64,000 nucleotides of DNA from Candidatus Obscuribacter sp. Its GTDB lineage: Bacteria; Cyanobacteriota; Vampirovibrionia; Obscuribacterales; Obscuribacteraceae. Of this stretch, positions 45,340-53,899 are shown in pieces (position 1 is the stretch's first letter; each line of letters starts with the position of its first letter). Made by a program: the position numbers and the translations under genes. The notes below the pieces were generated by a model that saw only the letters and a program-made list of their open reading frames with translations, ran no database searches and was not told the DNA's origin. The stretch is taken from positions 1-64,000 of the forward strand of contig JADYXQ010000185.1 of assembly GCA_021772135.1 (NCBI GenBank), read 5' to 3'.

Positions 45340-46305
45340 ATGAGTGCGGAGAAAGCTTGCCTTATCATTCACTTAGAAAGCGATCTCACGCCAGCCCTGG
45401 TGGACGTGGTAAATAATCTACTGGCTGAAAAAACGAATGTTTTTGCCATGGTGCGCGACTTTAGTACTGCCTCAAAGTGGCTGTCAGAGCGAGAAATTTA
45501 TTCATTTCTTCTGCCAGAATTTCTAAATACCAATGAACATGGCAGCAAAACTTTGTTTGCCGATTATAAGCAATTTTTTGCAGCGATATCTTATTTTGCG
45601 GACTACAACTTTGATCAAGTCTTGCTTGGTAAACAGCCTCATTTCAGCGAGCTAGCGACAAAGGCGATTGCCGCCACCTGCCCCCGCTTGGAAGAATTGG
45701 ACTACGGAGATTACCTTTGTTTCAAGAGGCTCAAAAAAAAGCAACTGAGTACAATGCAAAGGTCTATGACCGCCGCCCAGTTTTCGCTGGCAAGAGCTCG
45801 AGCAGGCTCGCTGCAAAAATGCTATCTATTCCTGAAAGTATTCGTAGAGGCGATTGTATGTTTCTGCCTGCTTATACTATTCCTCCCGGTTCTGATTATT
45901 CTCTCCGCGTTTAATGTCGCTAGAGTATCACCGCGAGCTATTTTAGGTAAGTCAAATAGAGTTCGTTTCGTCAATATTTTTGATAAAAAAGATTCTCACG
46001 ATGATGCAGATTTGCCCCGCTGGTGGTGGCTACCGACTCTCTGGAATGTTTGCAAAGGTGACGTCGCCCTGATTGGCCCACGTCTGGTCCTGCTTGCCGC
46101 AGATCCAAGCGCAAATATTTCCAATTATTCCAATTTATACTTTCAACTTGCGCCAGGCCTAATAAGCCGCTCTCAACTAAAGGCCGGCAAAGGCTACAGC
46201 CCAGAGCAGTTAGATGAACTCGATCAGGCATATATGCATGACTGCAACCCAATTTTGGATTTCAAAATTTTGCTTCTGGCGGCAAGCAGCATTCTAAGAA
46301 TTTAG
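45340..46305 (+). CDS. Divergent membrane sugar transferase (initiating glycosyltransferase-like)
   Basis: 321 residues. The N-terminal 150 residues have no recognised domain. One long hydrophobic segment at about 164-190 (VEAIVCFCLLILFLPVLII) is followed by a bacterial sugar transferase-like catalytic region: LPTLWNVCKGDVALIGPRLV and FQLAPGLISRSQLKAGKGY. These match the W-N-(V)-x-K-G-D-(M)-S-L-(V)-G-P-R and PG-(I)-(T) blocks of WcaJ/PglC enzymes, which load a sugar phosphate on undecaprenyl phosphate. The usual KFRSM block and the Arg before the PG motif were not found, so activity is uncertain. ATG 45340 preferred over GTG 45334. Overlaps the converging GT4 gene by 4 nt. Confidence 0.72.
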   Translation: MSAEKACLIIHLESDLTPALVDVVNNLLAEKTNVFAMVRDFSTASKWLSEREIYSFLLPEFLNTNEHGSKTLFADYKQFFAAISYFADYNFDQVLLGKQPHFSELATKAIAATCPRLEELDYGDYLCFKRLKKKQLSTMQRSMTAAQFSLARARAGSLQKCYLFLKVFVEAIVCFCLLILFLPVLIILSAFNVARVSPRAILGKSNRVRFVNIFDKKDSHDDADLPRWWWLPTLWNVCKGDVALIGPRLVLLAADPSANISNYSNLYFQLAPGLISRSQLKAGKGYSPEQLDELDQAYMHDCNPILDFKILLLAASSILRI

Positions 46306-47831
46306 CTCTCGACCTTAAAGACTCCACGCAATATCTTGCGCTTGGCCTTACCGGCCACTCCTCTAATTTGCGCGGTCAAAGTTGGTTCTAACACTGGCGG
46401 CGGGGCGTTCTTCACGCCAGCGTCATAACCTCGTTGATATGCATCTGAATAGGCGGCCCTAATAGCGGCATCATAGCCACGATCAAAACCTGCGGCAATC
46501 CATGGCACAGCCTTTTTCAAGACAAATTCTTCGCCGTCACCGGCAAGAGAATCACCAAGGCATTTTGCCACCAAAGCAAAGCCGTAATGATTTTCCCTGC
46601 GCTGGGCAAATTTTGCCCGCGCTTGCTCGTAGACATTCAGGCTCAGGACATAATTGGTCTCTAGACTACAGACTTCTTGAAGATTTTCTAAACCGCGCTG
46701 CGAAAGTTTTTCCCTCAGTGCTTGATCTGAGGCGAGCTTCACAATACCGTCTGCCAGTGCCTTTGGAGAATTCGTTTCGACAAGCACAACCGTTTCATCT
46801 TCGATCTGATATTCAGGCAGACCGCCCACTCTTGTAGCAACGCAACAAGCTCCACAACTTTGGGCCTCTAAAAGGCTGTAGCATGCCGTTTCATACCTAG
46901 ATGGAAATACGCATATATCAGTCTCTACGATAAGTTTCTGAATGTCGGTGCGTGAGAGAAAACCGGCAAAACTTACCTTGTCAGCAATACCCAATTGCTC
47001 TACTCTTTTCTTCAAGAGTTGGCCCTGTGAGGTGAAAGCACCATACTCGGTGCAATCATTACCACCAATGATGATTTGCGCAGAAGGAAATTTTGCCAGG
47101 ACTACCGGCAATGACTCAATGAGCGTGTCGGTGCCCTTCTGACGCTGAACCCGGCCCCAGAAGAATATTTTTGGATACTCAGCGCCGGCCACAAATGATG
47201 TTTTCAGGGGAGAGTCAGTGGGTGTGACAAAAGAAGTGCGTATGACATGAAAGTCGTCAATCGGTCTGCCGCTCAACTTATGCATGCGTGCAGCCAGCTC
47301 TTGACAAATAACTATAGCCGCATCAGCCTCAGCTACAGGGGCGAGTTCAAGAGCTTCGATCAGAGCAGTGTCTGAACTATTGTAATTACCAATGTCGTTG
47401 CCTTTAATAAGCTGCGAGAGTGAGCCGTAACAGCGCACTACAAAAGGATACTTCCCTTCAGCGGAAAAGAAAAATCCCAACCCGTTGAATTCCTGGCACT
47501 CTACGACATCTGGGTTGAAGTCGGACAGTACCTTTTTCGAACCTTCAAAAAGGTCTTTCGCTCTCGCAACGTGACGATTATAGTTTTCTACCGCAGGCAG
47601 CCCGGTAAAAGCTTGATAGCGGTCAAACTCTATACGTTTGCGAAAGACTTTGATGCCGGCCACATCAATCATGTCAGTGACGCAATCAGTTTTTGTTTCA
47701 GGGTGCACCGTGATTACAAGAACCTCATGCCCAGCTTCTTTCAAGCGCAGGGCAAAATACCAGGTGGCAGGAAAGCCTGGCTCTTCGTCTATTGAAGATG
47801 GAAAAGTGCCGACGACCAGAGCAATGCGCAT
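46302..47831 (-). CDS. Family 4 glycosyltransferase with repeat-like C-terminal extension
   Basis: About 509 residues from the ATG ending at 47831 (MRIALVVGTFPSS). An in-frame start 14 codons earlier is less family-like. GT-B fold: the N-terminal domain has ATWYFALRLKEAGHEVLVITVHPE; the donor domain has FFWGRVQRQKGTDTLIESL, FPSRYETACYSLLEAQSCG with the E-x7-E motif, and ATRVGGLPE. After about residue 400 there is an unusual tail with G-(F/Y)-D-R/A repeats (AGFDRGYDAAIRAAYSDAYQ, RGYDAGVKN) and a basic end. A structured RNA with a terminator lies upstream on the same strand. Confidence 0.87.
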   Translation of the reverse strand: MRIALVVGTFPSSIDEEPGFPATWYFALRLKEAGHEVLVITVHPETKTDCVTDMIDVAGIKVFRKRIEFDRYQAFTGLPAVENYNRHVARAKDLFEGSKKVLSDFNPDVVECQEFNGLGFFFSAEGKYPFVVRCYGSLSQLIKGNDIGNYNSSDTALIEALELAPVAEADAAIVICQELAARMHKLSGRPIDDFHVIRTSFVTPTDSPLKTSFVAGAEYPKIFFWGRVQRQKGTDTLIESLPVVLAKFPSAQIIIGGNDCTEYGAFTSQGQLLKKRVEQLGIADKVSFAGFLSRTDIQKLIVETDICVFPSRYETACYSLLEAQSCGACCVATRVGGLPEYQIEDETVVLVETNSPKALADGIVKLASDQALREKLSQRGLENLQEVCSLETNYVLSLNVYEQARAKFAQRRENHYGFALVAKCLGDSLAGDGEEFVLKKAVPWIAAGFDRGYDAAIRAAYSDAYQRGYDAGVKNAPPPVLEPTLTAQIRGVAGKAKRKILRGVFKVES

Positions 47832-47980
47832 CTTATCAATTACCTGATGATACCTGCTGAACAAAACCTGCAAGATTCAGTGCGAGACACATTCTAACAT
47901 TTAATGGGTCTTACCTGGAATCGGGTAAACAAGACTACGCGCTCGCGTATTCCTTGACAAAGTCACAGATCTTTGTATAA

Positions 47981-48010
47981 CAAAAAACCGCCCGAACCAG
48001 TCGCGGCGGC
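47981..48010 (-). terminator. Rho-independent terminator of the structured RNA
   Basis: On the minus strand CCGCC (48005-48009) pairs with GGCGG (47988-47992), loop of 12 nt with possible further C-G pairs, followed by TTTTTT (47982-47987). No T-run on the plus-strand side, so it acts leftward. Confidence 0.7.
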
Positions 48011-48228
48011 GTTCTTGCTACTGCCTGACTGTCCGTTGCTGGACTCAGTATTTCACCGCGATTCAGTCAGTCCTTCACGCGATGCGGGCTCTCTGCTATG
48101 TTTCCGGAAGGCGCCTTCCTGATGTTTCTGCAGCACCCCTCGGCTTAATGTGACCACTTCGCTTAGTCACGCACCGTATACATTTAGAGTATCAAGGCGC
48201 CACAATCCGAGGAAGTACCCCGTTTTTC
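47981..48228 (-). ncRNA. Candidate structured RNA ending in a terminator
   Basis: No ORF, but dense inverted repeats. A three-way junction is closed by 48207-48212 with 48138-48143 (CCTCGG/CCGAGG) and holds 48196-48200 with 48171-48175 and 48166-48170 with 48150-48154. A second hairpin has a perfect GGAAGGCGCCTTCC palindrome (48106-48119) inside CTGC/GCAG (48093-48096 with 48130-48133). A third pairs 48064-48070 with 48025-48031, with an inner GTCC/GGAC. It ends at a terminator. The 5' end is approximate; TTGAAC (complement 48254-48259) is a possible -35. Either a free small RNA or an attenuator-type leader for the glycosyltransferase that begins 150 nt downstream. It matches no RNA class I know. 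Confidence 0.5.
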
Positions 48229-48422
48229 ATTTAAGCAAAGTAATTCTGCCGGGGTTCAAGTCGACCAGTAAAGCAGTGCAAGTTCTACTAAAGCCAAGAA
48301 TCGATTGAACTACACTGCCTTAGCCAATTACCGGCATCTTGACCGCTTCATTGGCCCAGCACGGGCTATGTTAAGGGTAAGCGGCGTCAATGAGCTAAAC
48401 TCTGGCTCCTGGTTCAGAAAGG

Positions 48423-48450
48423 TTTACAGGGGCTGCCAATCTCATATAAT
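48423..48450 (+). promoter_or_regulatory. Promoter of tRNA-Thr
   Basis: TTTACA at 48423-48428 (5 of 6), 16 bp spacer, TATAAT at 48445-48450 (perfect). Start of transcription would be near 48457, just at the tRNA 5' end. Confidence 0.7.
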
Positions 48451-48458
48451 GCTCATAT

Positions 48459-48531
<73 letters not shown>

Positions 48532-48575
48532 AAGTTTAAAATCTGTAAAATTCCAAGGTTGAGAGAAGAGGCTGC

Positions 48576-49577
48576 ATGACAATCGCTCGTTTCACTCAAG
48601 TTTGCGCAGTCACAGCATTTACTATGGCTATTTTACAACCGGCAACTGCTGCGGGTGATGCCGAATATACAGCAGGCATGAGAGCTTACAAGGCCAAAGA
48701 CTACAAGGCTGCGTCCGAACATTTCGGCAAGTCAATTGATAATGGCAATAAAGCTCCCTCCGTCTGGCTGTTTAGTGCTCATTGTTTTACCGCTCTGGGG
48801 CAAATTGCACGTGCCAATCAAACATATGAAATAGTTACCAAATCTTTTAGAGGCACAGAAGAAGCTAAGTCGGCCGCCGCTTCAATCGAAGCTGTGCAAG
48901 CAAGATCGGGCATCGCATCTGGTGCTACCAATGGCCCTGCTCCTGCCGCTACAGCTAATCAGGGCTTGATTGCAAGGATCTTTGTCACCCCGCCGCAGTT
49001 CAATCACAAGCCAGTCAGTCAGGCCACCATTAATGCGGCCAAAGAAGCTGTGGCCGCACTGCCGACGTCGCTTCGCAAGAAACTGGACGACGACGCCGAG
49101 GCCCGCATCACTATCTCACCCAACATGATTGATCGCTGGCCTGAGTCTTTGAAAGACTTGCCCGAAGACACACCTGCACTCAATATGGCAGAAGTACCAG
49201 GGCGAATTTATGGCAAGGATATGAATATCTACGAGCGGCCCAAGTTTCGTGGTAACAACAGTCTCAAAGAAGCAAGGCCACCAAAATATATTCGCCTCCA
49301 GGCCGGCAATATGTGTTTTCAGTTGCTTGACGACATGATGACCATCTCAAAAAATCCGGCCCTACGCAAAGAATGGGAGGCCGATAAAGCCAGTGTGCCA
49401 CCAGGAATGGCTCCAGTCCTTGGTGCATTTATGAAAGAAGATGATTGGGGCCCGCGTGAGACTTGCTCTGAATTATTTGGCTCAATGATGGGCGGCTACG
49501 ACGAAAATACCGATAATCTCTATCGTTATTTTCCCAGAACTAAAAAATGGCTGATTGCAAAAATGGGAATCAGATAG
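48576..49577 (+). CDS. Exported protein of unknown function with TPR-like N-terminus
   Basis: 333 residues. Signal peptide at about 5-25 with a site near AAG/D. A TPR-like pair follows (YTAGMRAYKAKDYKAASEHFGKS, then SVWLFSAHCFTALGQIARANQTYE). Residues about 130-333 form a separate, Pro- and charge-rich region (LPTSLRKKLDDDAEARITI, KYIRLQAGNMCFQLLDDMM, MKEDDWGPRETCSELFGSMM) with no family I recognise. AGAGG lies 5 nt upstream of the ATG. Single gene downstream of tRNA-Thr. Confidence 0.72.
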   Translation: MTIARFTQVCAVTAFTMAILQPATAAGDAEYTAGMRAYKAKDYKAASEHFGKSIDNGNKAPSVWLFSAHCFTALGQIARANQTYEIVTKSFRGTEEAKSAAASIEAVQARSGIASGATNGPAPAATANQGLIARIFVTPPQFNHKPVSQATINAAKEAVAALPTSLRKKLDDDAEARITISPNMIDRWPESLKDLPEDTPALNMAEVPGRIYGKDMNIYERPKFRGNNSLKEARPPKYIRLQAGNMCFQLLDDMMTISKNPALRKEWEADKASVPPGMAPVLGAFMKEDDWGPRETCSELFGSMMGGYDENTDNLYRYFPRTKKWLIAKMGIR

Positions 49578-49709
49578 ACTCCGCTCTTTCATAGCGTATT
49601 GCCATGATGGATGAAGAGCTAACTTTTATAGGATGAGCCCAGCTTATGCCGCACCTTGGTGAAAATCTTGCCAAGGCAAACTTGTAAATACTGCATCTCT
49701 AATTTGCTG

Positions 49710-50456
49710 TTAACTGTCTTTTCCTGAATGCAAAGTCTCAAGCCATACCCTGCGTATTTCGCTGGCACCGAGATAGCTTGGTTCAATTGGCTGCAGAGGA
49801 CAATACCAAAAATTATCTTTATGACCGCACTCGGCACCGTGACCCTTGAAGTGCGAATAAACGTCAGCTAAAGCGGTTTTCTGCCTCCTAGCGCATGATT
49901 CAATAAAGGTATTAAATTGCTGAATAAAGGCAATGGGAAGAGTGCCGGTGCCCATGGTAGTACTCGGGAGAATTCCGGTACCATCTGTAGGGTCATACAA
50001 AGTAGTGAGCAAAATTGTACTGGCCGGCACGGTTGCTTTTATTAATTTCAATAAGTGCAGAAAACGAGTGTGCACCTCTTGCGTAGCACTGGTAAGAGCG
50101 CGCATATTCGTTGCTGGAATATCTTTGAAAATTTTGAGCAGATCGTTACCGCCTACTGTCAATGTAATCAAACAATGAGCAGTGGAAAATTGATTGAGTT
50201 TACTAATGCGTTCTTCGAAAATCATGTCTTCAGTTGTGGCATCGTCGTATGCCAGATTGACAAATTGCAGCCTGGGATACTGAGAGACGAGATCTTTACC
50301 AGCCAGCTCAGGAAAAAGTTGGGCTTCGTTTTGATAAAGCAGAGCCGCTGCGCCGATATCTTTGCGGCAATTGAGACCTCTGCGTTCGGCATCGCCGGCC
50401 GGATAATCGTCCAGCGTCATCGAATCGCCCATAGCAATATAAACTTCAAATGCCAA
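49710..50456 (-). CDS. SGNH/GDSL-family hydrolase
   Basis: 248 residues, cytoplasmic by appearance (no signal peptide). Block I AMGDSMT has the nucleophile Ser12, and block III is TVGGNDLLKIF (102-105). Block V, normally D-x2-H, reads PIEPSYLGASEI, so the catalytic His is not evident. SGNH enzymes are esterases/lipases of varied specificity. It begins 13 nt after the PAS-domain gene stop, so the two are probably one transcript. Confidence 0.82.
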   Translation of the reverse strand: MAFEVYIAMGDSMTLDDYPAGDAERRGLNCRKDIGAAALLYQNEAQLFPELAGKDLVSQYPRLQFVNLAYDDATTEDMIFEERISKLNQFSTAHCLITLTVGGNDLLKIFKDIPATNMRALTSATQEVHTRFLHLLKLIKATVPASTILLTTLYDPTDGTGILPSTTMGTGTLPIAFIQQFNTFIESCARRQKTALADVYSHFKGHGAECGHKDNFWYCPLQPIEPSYLGASEIRRVWLETLHSGKDS

Positions 50457-50469
50457 TTTAGCTTCTCTC

Positions 50470-50871
50470 TTACAAAATGCTTTGCTTAGTGGCGTCGAGG
50501 ATGCAAAGCATCATACCAACCCCTTCGGCAGTGTTAATCATAGAAACTGTCAACTTTATAGGTATGGCACTGCCGTCTTTTGTTGAGCCTTGTGCTGAAA
50601 TTATTCCTTCATCGCAACATTGAGAAAGCCTGGCGACAAGCTCGGTGTCATTGAGATCAGTTTTAATAAATTTACTGATGTTGCGACCGCAAATATCTCG
50701 AGAATCGAAAGAGCTGAGCTTTTCAAATTGTTCAGTGACTGCTTCAACCCGGCCGTCCATGGCTATAAATACGACACCAGCAGGAATGGCTCCAAGTATG
50801 CCTTTGAGCCGCAATTCCATTTCGTCGAGCTTATCTTGAAAAGCTAAATCGTCAGTCATCGGTACCTGCAT
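50470..50871 (-). CDS. Stand-alone PAS-domain protein
   Basis: 133 residues. A short helix (LDEMELRLKGILGAIPAGVVFI) leads into a PAS fold with the typical MDGRVEAVTEQFEKLSSF, GRNISKFI and SMINTAEGVGMMLCILDAT strands. No kinase, cyclase or HTH output domain, so it would signal by protein contact. Located 13 nt upstream of the SGNH hydrolase gene in the same direction. Confidence 0.82.
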   Translation of the reverse strand: MQVPMTDDLAFQDKLDEMELRLKGILGAIPAGVVFIAMDGRVEAVTEQFEKLSSFDSRDICGRNISKFIKTDLNDTELVARLSQCCDEGIISAQGSTKDGSAIPIKLTVSMINTAEGVGMMLCILDATKQSIL

Positions 50872-51028
50872 CAGAAAAGAAGCGTAGTCAACATTATTAC
50901 CTGCATGAACATTACTATATTTCGGCTGCAGATGCCCTTAAGGTGAACAGCCGACCCTTGGCGTGGTTAATGTATTTATTCCACCTACAGATATACAATG
51001 CATTAATATTGGCAGAGAGGAAAACTAT

Positions 51029-51616
51029 ATGGCACTTACATATTCGACAATGCTTGCTTTAGGCACCACAGCGCCCGACTTTCATTTGAAAGATGTAGTG
51101 ACTAATCTCGACATTTCACTTGAGACTTTCAAGGCCTACAAAATTTTGCTGGTGATGTTTGTCTGCAAGCATTGCCCTTATGTTGTTCACGTCAAAGATG
51201 AAATTTTGCGCGTGGCACGCGACTTTTCCGAACAAGATCTGGCTGTGGTAGCAATTTCAAGCAATGACGCCGAAGCTTATCCTGACGACTCGCCCGAAAA
51301 TTTGAAGCAGTTTGCTATCGACAACTCACTACCTTTTATTCTTTGTTATGACCCTACTCAAAATGTGGCCAAAGACTATGGCGCCGCCTGCACTCCCGAT
51401 TTCTTCGTCTTTGATCGCGGCCGCACTCTTGTTTATCGCGGGCAACTCGACGACAGCAGACCGGGCAACAACGTTCCGCTGACCGGTCATGATCTGCGCA
51501 ATGCTATCGATGCCGCCTTAGCAGATAAGCCGCAAAGCAGCGATCAAAAACCTAGCGTTGGTTGCAATATTAAATGGAGAGCCGGTAACGAACCCAGTTA
51601 TTTCGCTCGCCCTTAG
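51029..51616 (+). CDS. Thioredoxin-fold peroxiredoxin/TlpA-like protein
   Basis: 195 residues from the ATG at 51029, where GAGAGG lies 8 nt upstream; the frame is open further upstream but without a ribosome site. Thioredoxin fold: GTTAPDFHLKDV, then LLVMFVCKHCPYVVHV with a CxxC pair, VVAISSNDAEAYPDDSPENL, and the cis-Pro region ACTPDFFVFD. This is the widespread thioredoxin family with a CxHCPYV active site, related to AhpC/TSA and ResA proteins. No export signal. Probably a cytoplasmic thiol oxidoreductase or peroxidase. Confidence 0.87.
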   Translation: MALTYSTMLALGTTAPDFHLKDVVTNLDISLETFKAYKILLVMFVCKHCPYVVHVKDEILRVARDFSEQDLAVVAISSNDAEAYPDDSPENLKQFAIDNSLPFILCYDPTQNVAKDYGAACTPDFFVFDRGRTLVYRGQLDDSRPGNNVPLTGHDLRNAIDAALADKPQSSDQKPSVGCNIKWRAGNEPSYFARP

Positions 51617-51709
51617 CGATATATACATATGACTGTGAATATTTATTAACTACGAAAAACCGCTGCCAGTCGCTATTGTAGGCTTGTCATGCTGTTACTT
51701 GTGTAGTTG

Positions 51710-52333
51710 ATGAATCAAGCGCAGAAAATTATCGAAAACTACCGGTTGGTTACTCAGCCTGTTCGACCTGATTATGTGGCTTATTTGACACAGAAATCGT
51801 TCGCTTATTCTGAACGCGCCAGAGAGACTGCCAACAATAGCGAACGCGCACAGCTTGCCGTAGAACAAGCGATGGTTGCAATGATTGACAGGCTGTTCGG
51901 CATGCTTGAAGCCTACACTCAAGAAATTAATCGTGCCGGTGGTGCTTCCGAATTACATCTGACTTGCGTACCGCCCAGTCGGCCGAACGAAGCTGTTGAG
52001 CTCAATCGCCAGAGGCAAGCTTCAAAATCAACCAGCTTTTATCGCACTCGTTTTTCAACGAGCAAATTTAGCCTGGTCATACGCGGCATGCAAGATCGTG
52101 TGGAATTTTTCCTCATTGCCGCTGATCGGGTGATGGGTTTGTCACATGAAGAAGCCTGCTATGAGCCATTGATGGTCTTTGAAGCGGATGTAAAATTAGA
52201 ATTCGGTCAATGCGATCTTAGCTGGACGGTTGAAAACAAGAATCTTACCGCCGACCGTTTTGAAAGATATAGTTTGCTCGCCCTCGAACATCTAATCGAC
52301 AAAACACAAGAAGAGCTAGGCGGCCGCAGATAG
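51710..52333 (+). CDS. Protein of unknown function (paralog of the 58964 gene)
   Basis: 207 residues, no signal or membrane segment. The N-terminal half is helical and charged; a central beta region reads RFSTSKFSLVIRGMQDRVEF with FLIAADRVMGLS, and the C-terminal helix ends the protein (YSLLALEHLIDKT). The central and C-terminal parts can be aligned by eye with the product at 58964-60061 (RDWALIVRGHEHKIAVFVIP, then PHLAKELFGDLI), so they appear to be distant paralogs of a family I cannot name. ATG 51710 is preferred to an overlapping TTG at 51707. Confidence 0.72.
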   Translation: MNQAQKIIENYRLVTQPVRPDYVAYLTQKSFAYSERARETANNSERAQLAVEQAMVAMIDRLFGMLEAYTQEINRAGGASELHLTCVPPSRPNEAVELNRQRQASKSTSFYRTRFSTSKFSLVIRGMQDRVEFFLIAADRVMGLSHEEACYEPLMVFEADVKLEFGQCDLSWTVENKNLTADRFERYSLLALEHLIDKTQEELGGRR

Positions 52334-52368
52334 ACAATCAGTTTAAGTTTCAGTTTCTTTCTCAAACT

Positions 52369-53217
52369 TTGTCTGAGCATTTAAATGTACTCGCTATTGA
52401 AATCGGCGAACGCAACTTAAATAACACAGGCTCACTGAGAAAAACTGCTGATTATATTGCTTGGCAATTTTCGCGAAATAACCTGTTTAAAGAGTTGGAC
52501 GAATTTACTTACCAAGCGACCAGTTTTGCCAATGTAAAAGGGCAGATTACAGGAACAGTAAACCCGGAAAAAATTATTGTCATTGGTGCACACTACGATT
52601 CAGTTGTAGGCTCTCCCGGCGCTAATGACAATGGCACAGGGGTGGCAGCATTGCTTGCCCTGGCGCAAATTTTCAAAAATATCAAAAGCGAAAAGACCAT
52701 CCGCTTTGTCGCCTTCGTGAACGAAGAGTCGCCTTATTTCGGCGGGCCCGGTATGGGCAGCCACAACTATGCCAGGCGATGTCGCGACCAAAACGAAAGT
52801 ATTGAAGCAATGTTCTCATTAGAGACCATGGGCTATTACAGTGACGAGACCGGCAGCCAGACTTATCCTCCAGGAATAAGCGGATATCCCGACCAGGGCA
52901 ATTTCATCGCCTTCGTTGCAAATTTAAAATCAGCAGGCCTGCTTACTGAAACCACTGATATTTTCAAAACCGTGGGCAATTTTCCCTATCAAAAGATTGC
53001 CGCTCCAGATAGCCTGCCCGGTGTGTCGCTTTCTGATCATATGTGCTTCTGGCAAATGGGTTATCAGGCCGTCATGGTTACGGATACGGCCCCATTTCGC
53101 TATCCCTTCTACCATACTGCCGATGACCTGCCTGACAAGATTAATATGGCTATGTTTACAGAACTGGTGGCAAATCTGGCTAAAACCTTTGCCTTACTTG
53201 CCGGAAGTAACCTCTAG
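52369..53217 (+). CDS. M28-family zinc aminopeptidase-like protein
   Basis: 282 residues from TTG. No ATG or GTG start exists in the open frame upstream, so the start is uncertain. M28 co-catalytic zinc ligands are visible: His75 (GAHYDSVVGSPG), the bridging Asp87 (GANDNGTG), Glu119-Glu120 (FVNEESPYF), a further Asp expected later, and the terminal His in PFYHTADDLPD. GSHNYAR is also family-typical. No signal peptide is seen, although many relatives are exported. Probably an aminopeptidase. Confidence 0.88.
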   Translation: MSEHLNVLAIEIGERNLNNTGSLRKTADYIAWQFSRNNLFKELDEFTYQATSFANVKGQITGTVNPEKIIVIGAHYDSVVGSPGANDNGTGVAALLALAQIFKNIKSEKTIRFVAFVNEESPYFGGPGMGSHNYARRCRDQNESIEAMFSLETMGYYSDETGSQTYPPGISGYPDQGNFIAFVANLKSAGLLTETTDIFKTVGNFPYQKIAAPDSLPGVSLSDHMCFWQMGYQAVMVTDTAPFRYPFYHTADDLPDKINMAMFTELVANLAKTFALLAGSNL

Positions 53218-53234
53218 AGGCTATAACTACGTGC

Positions 53235-53855
53235 ATGGATTTCTTCGGCACAAAAAATATTCCAGTATCTACCGACGCTGTTGCACAGTGGCTGGTTGAC
53301 GCCCTGGTTGACGCTGAAATCGAAAGCGATGAAGAAGAAGGCACCGGAGTCTGGTCGCAGATTGCTCTTTATCTCGACAACGGTGATCCGGTAGCTGAAG
53401 TCGATCGCTTTGTCAGGGGTGACGAAGACTTCAACGAATATATTGCTGACGTTGTGCGCATGCTTTTAGATGATACCGAACCGGTGATGCCGCATACAGC
53501 TGTGCGCTGGCTCTGCCAATACATGCATCAGGTACAAGTAATTTATAGCTTCAAACCCCATCAGGCCCTTTATGAAGAAAAAGGCTGGGCTATTTTCGAT
53601 CAGGTCTGGACCAACTTGAAAAAGCTAGAACCAGGCGTGGTGCACACTCAGGCTGAAGGCTTTAGTAATGAAAACGGCGATCAAATAACCTGGGAATTTC
53701 CTAAAGGTTCAGTGGGCGACTGGAAAATGGCCGTTTTAAATGATGAAGGCCAGTGGCAAAAATTCACAATGGATCTTGCCAACCTGGAACAGCGCCAGTC
53801 ATTTCAAGCCGGAAAGCTACCTGATAACGTTGTTACAGCAGACGCAGCAAAGTAA
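53235..53855 (+). CDS. Acidic cytoplasmic protein of unknown function
   Basis: 206 residues, strongly acidic in the first half (DAEIESDEEEGTGVWSQIAL, then DEDFNEYIADVVRMLLDD). The middle is helical and Trp/His-containing (AVRWLCQYMHQVQVIYSF); the C-terminal half has alternating strands (GDWKMAVLNDEGQWQKFTMD). No family recognised. No strong ribosome site. It lies 17 nt after the M28 gene and ends at a strong terminator, so it is likely the last gene of that transcript. Confidence 0.68.
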   Translation: MDFFGTKNIPVSTDAVAQWLVDALVDAEIESDEEEGTGVWSQIALYLDNGDPVAEVDRFVRGDEDFNEYIADVVRMLLDDTEPVMPHTAVRWLCQYMHQVQVIYSFKPHQALYEEKGWAIFDQVWTNLKKLEPGVVHTQAEGFSNENGDQITWEFPKGSVGDWKMAVLNDEGQWQKFTMDLANLEQRQSFQAGKLPDNVVTADAAK

Positions 53856-53865
53856 CTTTCGCTTT

Positions 53866-53894
53866 GAGGCGGGGATTCCCCGCCTCATTCTTTT
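53866..53894 (+). terminator. Rho-independent terminator
   Basis: GAGGCGGGG (53866-53874) and CCCCGCCTC (53878-53886) form a perfect 9 bp stem with a 3 nt loop, followed by ATTCTTTT. It ends the plus-strand M28/53235 unit, 10 nt after the stop codon. Confidence 0.9.
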
Positions 53895-53899
53895 AGATT

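Noticed and set aside
47981-48228. Assignment of the structured RNA as tmRNA, RNase P RNA, SRP RNA or a cobalamin riboswitch
   Set aside because: None of the conserved core sequences (tag ORF/tRNA-like ends, GAGGAAAGUC core, GGAA tetraloop helix, B12 box) is present.
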